Position numbers and translations under genes: made by a program
In this document: one piece after another, positions 25,783 to 35,934 of the stretch
How the letters are laid out: each line of letters starts with the position of its first letter
Position numbering within the stretch: position 1 is the first letter of the stretch
NCBI GenBank assembly: GCA_024516155.1
Contig: JAJJXM010000018.1
Coordinates: 248,001-312,000, forward strand
DNA: 64,000 nt
Direction: 5' to 3'
Origin: Pyronema omphalodes
Taxonomy: Eukaryota; Ascomycota; Pezizomycetes; Pezizales; Pyronemataceae
Notes under the pieces: generated by a model
Seen by the model: only the letters and a program-made list of their open reading frames with translations
Told to the model about the DNA's origin: nothing
Database searches by the model: none

Positions 25783-28700
25783 CTAAAGCTCATCCTTCAC
25801 ACTAGCCACCTTCTCCTTCACATCCTCCAACATCCTATCCCTCAACCTAGCCTCAACCTCTGCTTCGACATCATGCTTCAAATCCTGTTTCAGCTCCTCT
25901 TTCATATCTGAAATTACCTTCTCAAGTTCTTGTTCAATATCTTGTTTGAGGTTGGGGTGTGGGTTGATGTTGATGTTATTGATGTTGATGGATGGTATGG
26001 TTTCTGATTCCTGGGGTGAGAGGGGCTGGGCAGAGGAAGGGGAGTCGAGAGGGGGGATGTCTGTGGCGGGGTTGGTGTCCATATTGGAGTCAGTGTTCGG
26101 ATCCGTGTTGGAGTCAGTGCTGGATTCGGGGTTGATGGAGACGGAGGGAGTTCCTTCAGGTTCTTCTTGAGGTTCTTCAGGTTGCTCGTTAGGCTCGTCT
26201 GTGGGTTCCTTTTTAGGTTCCTCTTTCGATTCCTCCTTCACATCATCCTCCTTCACGTCCTTCTGCGCAGCCTGAGTATTCTCCACCAACTTCTCCCCCA
26301 AACCTAATTCCACAGTCTCAGTTCCCTCCACCTCACCATTCTCCTCTTCCTTCTTTTCCGCCTCACCAGATACCTTCACGGGATCCTCCATAGTATCATC
26401 CTTTGCCTTTTCCTTAGCAGCAGCAACAGAGGCCGCAACATCAACTGATTCCGCCGGGTCCGAGACCGGTTCTGCCGCTTTCTGTGCATGAACCGCAGAG
26501 GAAGTTGTGTCATCTGAGTCTGCTGGGGGATTGGGTGGTGCTTCTGAATCCTGAGTAGCGGGCTCTGGTGTGGCGTGCGCAGATTCTGCAGATTCCGCAG
26601 TAGCAGCAGCTTCAGCGGCTGTTGTTGACTTCTCAGAATCCGTGGCTGCTGCGGGTGAACCAAAAATCCGGTTCTTAGCCTCCTCTCGAATCTCGTCTTT
26701 GCGTTCATTAAACTCCCTCAGTACCTCCTCAACCCGATGAACTCGTTCCTTAGCCTCCTCGTTCAGATCCTTGATATCCGCTTTCACCTTCTCGACCATT
26801 CTCTCTACAGTCTCCCTTGCCGCGCCCTTCAAATCCTCAATGAATCCCTCCTTAGGTTCCTGGTTGGGGGCTTCCTCATCGTAAATTGGGACCTTTGCTG
26901 CATATTCCCTAATATTCGAGTGAATGACCTCCGCGATTTCGTCTCCCTTGCCAGCTACTACACGGAGGATAAGTTCATTAAGTTCCGGACGACCGAGGAT
27001 ATCGACATGATCAGCGGTCGTGGGCCCTCCACGGATATCAAAGGTGTGTGGTAGGTGGAGTAGTTCGACGGTTTTTACTTGTACACCTGCTGGGTTATAT
27101 CTTTTCAACTTCCAACCTTTGCTACACATGTATCCAGAGCTCATTAGGGGGACAGTTCCATCACCCTCTCCTAGGATGACTCCATGGTCTGATCCTTGTC
27201 CGTTGATCGATGCGTCAATGACGACACTGAGGTTACTTGTGGGATCTTCGACGGGTCGGATAAAGTAGGATCTTTCAGTTGGTTTTCCAACACCGTAAAA
27301 GCAGTAAATCTTCATATCCGGAGCAAGAGGTAAACGGGATTCAAGAGGGTTAACCCATTTGTGTGGGATATTTTGATTTCTTTCGATTTCTTCAACGGTG
27401 TGGGCCACGCCATGGGAGTAGTTACCCCGGACTTGTGTAGCGTACCAGTCGTCGGAGTGGTCGAGAAGGAATTGTAGGGATTCAGTGACGGTCATGTTTT
27501 GTGGTGAAGGGTCGGAGGTATTGTTGCCTGAACTGCGGTCGGCGAATTTGAGCGTCGAGCCGTAGGAGATTTCCTGGTGCTCATCGTCGTCAGGTGCCCA
27601 AGTTAGGTTACCCCAGATTGCTTCACCACCTTTGGGGAGCATGGAGGAAATCTAGAAAGTGTTAGTATGGCCAGTGATATTTCATAACATCGAGTCATGT
27701 TGTGTGATTTTAGAGAAAACCTACTCCTGGCATAGCCCTCAGTAATAAATGGTCAGTACTATTATTAAAGAAAAGTTGGATATAGGGGAACTTATTAATT
27801 TCTGCTCTTTCCTGTCTTCCGAAAAACTTTTCCAATCCGTAAACTGCAACCGGATTAAGTTGTACTGTATCACGCATTTCACCGGAAAGGACAGCTGGTA
27901 ATCCCTTGATAGCACCAAGCATACATCCACTGATCTATTCAATGAATCAATATGCTGTATAGTCAAAGAAAAAACAAATGTACATACATTGATAAACGCA
28001 GCTGCAAGGAAGGGAGATTTCGTTAGGTGAATGTCCATTATCGTGACCGCTGGGATATCGCTTACCAATATGATCATTTACCCAAGTTGGGCCACCGTCA
28101 CCATGTCCCTCAGCTTCTACCCACTTGAAAAAGTAGTGGGCAACCTGGGAGCCCATACTGTGAGCGACTAATGCAACCTATCTTCTGTCAGCGGATGTTC
28201 CCAAATTTCATCCCACCACTGCCTGACCAACCTTCTTGCCATGAAGTTTATGCGCAACTTCAATGTGGCTCTTTAGTCTTGAGAAGTATTGATCCCGAAC
28301 TTCTAAATTCAAATATGCCAATCTCCAATCATAACTCGCAGTATATGCCGAAGTAGGATCATAACCGATCGATGCTAAGTTTTCGAGAATTTTGGACCAG
28401 ATCCAGTAGCCGGTTACAAAGAAGTCTGTGGCGTCGAAACCCATAGCTGCTCGGAGTTTTACACCTTCCGGGTCTAGGCCGTTGTATTTATCAAGCATGA
28501 TGTGTTGCTGGAGGTGTAGGATAAGCTTCGATTCTCGGGCAGGAGGAGGAGGAACAGTAAGAGGAGGAGGATGTTATGGAAGTACCTTCCAGCTTGCGCG
28601 ATCTGAAAATATTAGCATAGCGATACAACCGGAACTTCAAAAGATACTTACCAGTTATCATAGCTCTTAACATGGACCAAGAACCCCATAACCGCTGTTC

Positions 28701-29289
28701 CTTATCAGCTTCTTACCCCAATACAAAGAGCATCGTTGAGGAAGCACCTTGCGAAAATACGGTCTACTCTTTTCTTCAGTTCCCCAAGACTCCAACCTAG
28801 TATTTCTTTAGTACACATAACCCCCCCATGTAGATCAATTACGACATACCCCGTGGAAATAACACCAGGCACCATAACAACCGGATGTACCACCTCCAAC
28901 CCCTCCGCTTTCAACGCCAACCCAGTAGAAAATGCATCATAATTCACAGCCTCTTTCTCTCGCATAGTAATATCACTGGCCTCCTTAAGGATTCCCGCAG
29001 GTATGATATCAATTATGGTGTCCAGATTGAGATCTTGTAACAGCTCCAGCCTGAGCATATCCTGATTCTTCGCCGTGAAACCCGCGAGGAATAAACCGGC
29101 GAGTCCACCGATGGTAAATATAAGCCATGTTGAACGTTTCTTCCTTCTAGGAGGATCTTGTTGTTGTTGCTTCTCAGAGTTTGTATCGGAACGTTCGGGA
29201 GATGGAGATGCCGGCGGCGACGGGGAAGTGGATTCGTGGTTATGATTGACAGGTGGAGAGATAGGTTCAGTACGAGATCGCAAGATCAT
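25783..29289 (-). CDS. Phospholipid:diacylglycerol acyltransferase (PDAT, LRO1-like) with long C-terminal tail
   Basis: ER enzyme that moves an acyl chain from a phospholipid to diacylglycerol, making triacylglycerol. Nine exons: 28850-29289, 28748-28796, 28652-28694, 28586-28602, 28232-28507, 28066-28177, 27988-28001, 27725-27934 and 25783-27651, giving 1009 aa. Exons 4 and 7 are only 17 and 14 nt. A single N-terminal membrane anchor (about 54-73) follows an RRKKR stretch. The luminal LCAT-type domain has the lid segment GLESWG, then RPYFRKRLWGSWSM, nucleophile Ser282 in AHSMGSQ, Asp551 in GEGDGTVPL and His602 in TADHVDIL. The family normally ends soon after this (about 620-660 aa). Here about 370 residues follow: a charged amphipathic helical stretch (about 655-718), an acidic Pro/Ser/Glu region and a second helical stretch ending VKDEL, a luminal ER-retrieval signal. 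Confidence 0.9.
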
Positions 29290-29919
29290 GATTGTTATCT
29301 TCTTTGTGTTGGGCGTTTGTTTTTGGAGTTGTCGCTTCGATTTCTTCGGTTCTCTGTGGTCTTTCCGGCTGTCACGGATTGGTGAATTCTCGTCTTGGGT
29401 GGGTGGTGGAAATCTGTCTTTCCTTTCGAAAGAAGCTCTGCTCTGCTCTTTGGCACGAGTAGCTTGCAAATAAGGCGCACATGCACATCCGGCACACCAC
29501 CAAATCTAGCGTTGGTCCAGGGACTTCCGCAGGGAACAGAGAACACAACGAGCACAAGGAGGGTGGTGTCAGTGCTGTTCTATTCCGGTTACGTCATGGT
29601 CGGAGATAATCGGTTTCACGTGACTGCATTTCGCGACCGGCGACGGAGTCAGTTGTTCCGAGAGACGCGTTCGGCGGCGGCGGCGCGAAGGATGGAATAA
29701 TTACACAGAGCAGAATCCCGAGTCCTAAATTACACCAAGAGGAATCCTGAGTCCTAGAAACCCGAATCAGTACCCCGAGAAGAATCCCGAGTCCTCGAAC
29801 CCCCGATATCGACTCCGAAAGAAGCATCAGAAACAACGTCAGTAATCCTCATATCCTGGTTGCGACAATGCGCTGAGTTCCCGACCAGCTTTACTCCACT
29901 ATCATCATCACCTACAACT
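29290..29919. promoter_or_regulatory. Shared divergent promoter of PDAT and NAA30
   Basis: 630 bp between opposite-strand start codons. It holds three copies of GAATCCCGAGTCCT or a one-base variant at 29713-29726, 29742-29755 and 29782-29795, close to the NAA30 side. No in-frame ATG lies between the upstream stop and the chosen PDAT ATG. Regulatory function is inferred. Confidence 0.45.
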
Positions 29920-31048
29920 ATGTCGACAGCTACCACAACCCCCTCAACAGCATCCGCAAACATCATCTACCGTCGCTATGACCCAAAACAAGAAGTCATC
30001 CAACTCGAAGCCATCCGTAACATGATCGGAACCGATCTTTCAGAACCATACAGTATATATGTCTATCGATATTTCCTGTATCAATGGGGAGATTTATGCT
30101 ACATGGTGCGCATTTCTCTTCTGCTTCTTCCAATAGCCTTAGTTCTCAATTTCCCTTGACTGGGGACAATTGATGAATTAAATCCAATCCAAAGCGGATC
30201 TCATTAACTCCAATCAACAGGCCTACGATGGAGATCTCCTAGTAGGAGTAGTCGTCGGAAAACTCGAGCACCACCGAGGCGGTCCTACACTACGAGGCTA
30301 CATTGCGATGTTAGCAGTGAAAGAATCCTATCGCGGCCACGGAATCGGTATGTCACCTATCACTTCATCATCCTACATATCCAAGTGAAGCTTCACAAAG
30401 CTTAACATAACAACTACCGCCAATCCCCGCAACGCCCCCCAAAGCTCGCGTAGCTCTTAGCACATTAGCACCTTAGCACCTGGGAAGCTTGGAGGCTTGA
30501 CAGTTTGACAGCTTGACAGGTCTCGTTCGTCAGCACGGACCCATCCGTCATCTACCATCCGTCATCCAAGCACCATACCCATGATCCCTAGCAAGCCTTC
30601 CATCTCCGAGCCCCAATAACGCATTCATTATTATTTCCCAACCCAAAATTACTCCCGCCCATTCCGCTACCCAATATTACTTTCTCCCAATATTCATTCT
30701 TCCCAATATCCTCCCCCCCCCCACCCAATATCCCCACTAACCCCCGCAGCAACAACCCTAGTCCAATCCTCCATAAATTCCATGAAGCAGCGGAACGCCG
30801 ACGAAGTAGCCCTAGAAACAGAAACCAGCAACAAAGCCGCATTAAAGCTTTACGAACGTCTTGGTTTCCTTAGAAGTAAACGGCTTCATCGATACTATTT
30901 TAATGGGAATTCGGCTTTTAGGTTGGTTTTGTATTTGAAGGAACCGAGGGTAGGGTATGGAGGAGAGGGAGGGGACGGGGGGTGCTGTGGTGAGGAGGGG
31001 CATGCGCATAGTCATAACCATGGGGAGGAGGGGTGCGGGGATGTGTAG
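29920..31048 (+). CDS. NAA30: N-alpha-acetyltransferase, NatC catalytic subunit (NAA30/MAK3)
   Basis: GNAT-fold enzyme that acetylates Met-hydrophobic N-termini co-translationally as part of NatC. Three exons: 29920-30105, 30221-30347 and 30750-31048, giving 203 aa; the first in-frame ATG is at 29920. The protein shows the family pattern EPYSIYVYRYFLYQW, LVGVVVGKLE, then YIAMLAV, and the acetyl-CoA loop RGHGIATTLV (split by intron 2). It continues with ALETETSNKAALKLYERLGF and RYYFNGNSAFRL, all close to Mak3. Intron 2 (402 bp) is long for this genome. After the catalytic core a tail of about 30 residues is very rich in Gly, His, Cys and Glu (CCGEEGHAHSHNHGEEGCGD), which is not a normal part of the family. 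It is divergent from PDAT. Confidence 0.92.
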
Positions 31049-31451
31049 GCGGAGAAAGATGGAAAAGAGGGGAGAAGGATGGGGGGAAGGATGGTTGTGG
31101 TACGTTGAGATACCTTATGATACCTCATGATACAGGAAATATTCGGAAAAAGAAAAGGAAGTGTTCCATATATGAAGAAGAGAAGTAAGAAGAAGAGATC
31201 TTAAAGCTCAGGAACTCTCCTACGAAATGATGATACAAGACTAGAATATGTAGAGTAACGACAAAGAGTCCATTGATTGACGAAATACACAAAATTGGAT
31301 ATCCATAACATAACCCCATTGGTTCAAATATTTTTTCAAAAAAAAAAAAAACCAATCCACCCCTTTCCACCTCCCCACTCCCTTCATTCCCATCCAAAAC
31401 CAAAAGCAGCCACCCGCCGAACCAAACCTATCAAAAAGCCCCAGCCGTATA
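31049..31451. other. Convergent 3' region of NAA30 and CND1
   Basis: 403 bp between two stop codons on opposite strands. A-rich tract near 31330-31350; no gene seen. Confidence 0.5.
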
Positions 31452-34400
31452 CTACGCAGCAGCAGCTTTAACAACCCTGAAACCCTCGGTGACAGTTTTC
31501 GTAATCTCCTCATTTTTGTGTGGTAACAATGATAACGCAAATGCCACATCGTTCCATTGACGTTCTGTTTCGCATCTTGGGAGTCTTGCGGCGAGTTTTT
31601 CGGATAGTTGTTTTGCGTGTTTATCCTAGTTGTGGGTTGGATATTAGCTTGTTTATTTCCCCGAAAACAATCAGAACGAAGGGGAAGAGGGGGAGGAAAG
31701 GAGGCAGAGAGGAAAAGAAATATGGAGATAAGGAAGGAAGAATGGGGGGAGAAAAGAAAGCAGGATTCCCATACCTTCTCAACAAAACTCGCCAAGAACT
31801 TAATCACTCTTCTAAACGCCTCCTCATCCAACTCCCTACTTGCGGAGAGCCTACTAAACATATCCACAAAATTATTATAAACGGCATTATCCTTAGTGGC
31901 AAGTTCTGTAAAGAACATCCTTGCCAAATCCGCAATTCTCTTGTCCCCATCCTCTAAACACTTCGCCATCTCTCCAAGCTGTCCTTTCACCTTCACCTGC
32001 CCCGCCAAGATCAGGAAGGTTAACGTCATTAAACAAGTCCTCTTAACCGAATCTTCAGGGTCCTGAAGTCTCCGGTAAAGGAAATCCGTATTCTCATCAA
32101 TCAAATGATTAAAGCAAACCGCCATATCACCCAGCGCGATGACAGTGTTGCTGCGAACAATAGGATCCGAGGATCGTTCCATGATGGTGATTAATAGCGG
32201 TAGGTGAACCTCGCAGTAGTCTGAGGAGACGCACATGAGTTTCGCCATGCAGAGGGTGGCTTGGGCTTGGAGGTTGCGGTCGGAATAGTAGGTGGAGTGT
32301 TCGCAGATTTCGGCGGCGAGAGGACCGAAGTTGGAGAGGAGGGATTGCGGGCTGAAGAGGAGTTCTTGTTCGCGCACGCGCGCTATGCCTTCTGTGAAAT
32401 CGTCCTCCGTTGTACCGCCGATTAGGTCGAGTTCGTCGGCTTCTGAGTCTTCTTTGGATTTCTTGTTGTTGTTGGAGGTGGCGGTTTCTTCGTTTTCTGG
32501 GGTGGGTTGGTTAGATATTGTATCAAAACGGGGGTGGGGGATGGGTAGATACTGAGTGATATTTGATGCTGGGAATCAACAAAATAGGTTTGACTTACTT
32601 TTCTCCTGCTCAGCCTTCCGTCTCTTAAACTCCAGCTCCAAAATTTCCAAATGGACGATTTGTTTAATCGCGACATGACCGACCAAGAAGAGTAACTGAC
32701 TAAGTGGTGCAAAACTCGGGTTTTCGTCATAAGATTTCTTTTCCGTCTGCTTCTCTTCTGATGAGGGCTCAATTTCCATTTCCTCCGGTTTCTCAGCCTC
32801 GTTATCAGCCTCAGCCATCTCGACATCCATTTCCTCCTGGTCCTCATTCTTCTCCGTCTTAGCCTTCTCATCAACCGCTGCATCAGCCGCAAAAACCGCC
32901 TTCGTCTTCCTCCTCAAAATGTCCGTCATCAACACATCGGGGAATTTAGCCAGCGAATAAATCGCGCCAACAGCCTGTTCCGCAAGCCCATACCAATCCT
33001 TACTATCGCTTTTCATTTCACACAACATTGCCAATCGTTGCATAATCGCATGATCATTCGGCAACTTCCCCATATCATTAGACTGAGCTTTTTTAGCCGT
33101 TGGTGCAATATGTCTTAAAGCCAGGCAAGTATATTTCGCCAATCCGAGATCCTGACGTCCTAAGGGTCCTAATCCTACTCTTAGTATAGTTTCGAGTTCT
33201 TTTATCACGATTTCCGGTTTAGCTAAAGCCAGCATCCCAAGAACTATAATGGCTCCTCGACGTTGACTTCGCGAGATCTGTTGCTTCTGGATACCGTAGA
33301 TTTGCCAAAGTTTTTGGATTACCAAAGGCTCGACTTTGCCTTCTGCCATCATACGGCTTAGGAGTTGTTCCAGGGATGTAAGTTCTGCGGCTGTAGTGTC
33401 GGAGGTTAACGAGATCATGTTTCTTGCGATGAAATTGGCGGTTTCATTTTCGGTAAAGTCATCAGGGGCGACGAAAAAGAGTCCTCTGTAAATCTCCATT
33501 AAATGAGCTTGGACACCTTTTCCTTCGTCTGTTGAAGCTTTTGTCCAGATCAATCTTAACATTCTCCTGATACCTGCTTTAGAAGTTTCGAAACGGAAGA
33601 CATCGAGAATTCTGAAAAAGTCCATAGCTTCCGTAACTTCAGATTTGTTTCTAGCAGACAGGAGTTGGAGAACAATTTCTGAGGCGTTGTGGATGGTGTC
33701 GATGAATCGTAAGGCATCCATATAGTAACGCTTGGTTAATTCTAATCTTTCAATTGCAGCGGAGTTTTCGTTGACTTTGGCAATGGCGGCTTCTGTAGCT
33801 GTGGGTTGCTTCTTTTTCCGGGGGGTGCCATCGGCTTTGGTTTCTCCATCTCCTTCGTCGTCTGTGGCATCGTCCAATAGTTCCTGGTCAACGGTTTCGT
33901 TACCGGGTTCTTTTTCGCCTTCCATTTCTTCAATGGTGGGGATGAGGTCCATGAGCTCCTTATTGACGGCATCCAACCTGTAGGTCCATTCTGATTTTCT
34001 CAGAGTACCTCCATGGAGAGCACTGAAGGGGTGAGTTTCGATAAGCTTTGCAAGTAGTCTGATAGCGTTTCTTCGTACACTACTGCTCTTGTCTTGTAAA
34101 CTTCTACAAGCCAAATCTGCGACCTTTTGTCTGCGTTTAGGGAATTTAGTACGCAGATCAAGAAGTTTACCAGAATACACCTGGATAGCTTTAGAACGAC
34201 AGTAGGGGTTAATATCAAGGAATCGTTCTTCCAAAAGGTCAAAAAAGGCATTGACTTGCTCCTTGCTGGTGTCGGATCGCTCTTCGTCTTTGTTGAGTTC
34301 GACAATGAGGTTACCGGATACTTCGATAACGGCGTTACGGAGGTTGTAGGATTCTGATTCAAGAAGCTTGATGACGAGGGTCATTTGCTTCATCACAAGT

Positions 34401-35494
34401 CTGGGGGCGCGCTCACTAAGCGACATGATGAAAGCAGACACAGATTTTGGACCTTTGAGGTCGTTGTTATTGAATTCTTTGTTGGAGAGGTCTTTTAATA
34501 TCTCATCGACGAGTTGTGGGTAGTCGTATTGTTCCGATAGGATTTGGAGGAATTCTGCCATGGGTTCTGAGAGGTGTTCGAAATAGGTCAAGTTTTGGAT
34601 AATGGAAGTTTGTGCTCCTGTTATTCTGATTACATTCCATTTATACCAACGAGAGATATACATTTTCAGGGGGCCTACCAAAAGCGTGGCCATGATGCTT
34701 TACGGCAATACATAATACCTTGAAGGCATGCATTTTTATAGTTTCATTCTTGACCCGCTGCTCGTTTTCTAGTATTAAATACACCGGTCTGGTAAACATG
34801 CTGATGAAAGTATCCCGCTCCGAGGTGGTGATAAAGAATCGTAATAGCTTGAGCTTTTGAGCTTTGCACATGGCCTCCAAAGCGTTTTTGAGTTGACCGG
34901 TCATGTCGGATGCTTGTGCTGGTCCTTTAGCTTTTCCTTTGCCCTTCCGTCCAATTGTTGTAGCTGCTGATGCGCTGGGCTTTTCCGAGGCTCTGGTTTC
35001 GAGGCCAGCTACAACCCATTGTAATAGGAACCCATAGATTTCTAGTAGCATCCGGTGGTCCTTCACAGCAGCTTGGATATCGGCTTCCATGTCTTGGTTT
35101 GCAATATCGACTTCGGCGGAAAGTCCAGAGACAATGATGTCAGAAATTTTAACGGCGGCTTGGATTGGGATATGCGCAAAGTATCTACAGTAAAGGGATT
35201 CGCATGTCAGCAATATTCTCTCAAGCTCAAGCTCTTCCAGTCCCTCACTAACTTTAGTAGACATTGTAGGTTATCGAATACAGTAACCTTCGCGATCGCA
35301 TCGGGATTAAGCGCAACAGCATCAATGATTGGGTTCAGGATTCCGTTAATTTGCGCATTTGTTAAGTTCTCGGGTGATTCCTCAGCATCTAAGAGCTCGG
35401 CATCTGCATCCGAGCAAGGCAAGGTTTTCGGATCATTGTGGTAGCATTTCAGAGCGCTGTTGAGATCGAATTCGACGCGGGAGTCGTCGTCCAT
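31452..35494 (-). CDS. Condensin complex subunit 1 (CND1/YCS4, CAP-D2)
   Basis: HEAT-repeat non-SMC subunit of condensin, needed to compact and resolve chromosomes in mitosis. Five exons: 35253-35494, 34679-35184, 32599-34617, 31775-32496 and 31452-31625, giving 1220 aa, a normal length. The ATG at 35494 gives MDDDSRVEFDLNSALKCY. Recognisable stretches include SVSAFIMSLSERAPRLVMKQ, then NPYCRSKAIQVYSGKL, then SLQDKSSSVRRNAIRLL. The C-terminal condensin domain has the HEAT segments SDPIVRSNTVIALGDMAVCF and RLQDPEDSVKRTCLMTLTFL, and the protein ends LPHKNEEITKTVTEGFR plus a short Ala-rich tail. Two acidic linkers (near residues 330 and 700-760) are of the type often phosphorylated, which is inference. 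It shares a divergent promoter with the Cdc7-type kinase gene. Confidence 0.92.
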
Positions 35495-35934
35495 TGTGAA
35501 GAAGTTGGTTTGTGAGGTTTCGTGAGAACTGCCGGAGTTCGCGGAGTTGTTTATCGTGAGTGTTTCGACCTTGGTATCGATTGGCGCGTCGCCGAGGGAG
35601 GGATCAAGTAAAACGGTGCGATTCGAGCAATCCGGACGGTCGAAGCAATATAGCGAGCGTAATCAGTATCCACAGTCGTTGGACGCGTTTTTCGGATATT
35701 CTGTGTCGCGTTGGCGTTTCGGCGACGGCGACAGCTTCTGTGGGACGCGGGGTTGTCAGGCACGGTTGAATTGCTTAACGCAACGCTTCTTCAGCGCCGC
35801 TATTTTGGCGCCTCGCGGTGTCACGCTTTACCAACCGCGTCAACCCAGCAAAAAGAAGAACTGCCGATCTGGAGATATAAACAACAACCGCGAATATCAC
35901 GGCATTTTACGGCTTCACGAAGGGAACAGATATC
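35495..35934. promoter_or_regulatory. Shared divergent promoter of CND1 and CDC7 with MCB/E2F-like boxes
   Basis: 440 bp between opposite start codons. It contains a perfect MluI cell-cycle box ACGCGT at 35683-35688, an E2F-like TTTTGGCGCC at 35803-35812 and several GGCG-core variants (near 35583, 35717 and 35724). MBF/E2F-type sites of this kind drive G1/S genes in fungi. Control of both genes from here is inferred from position. Confidence 0.55.
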
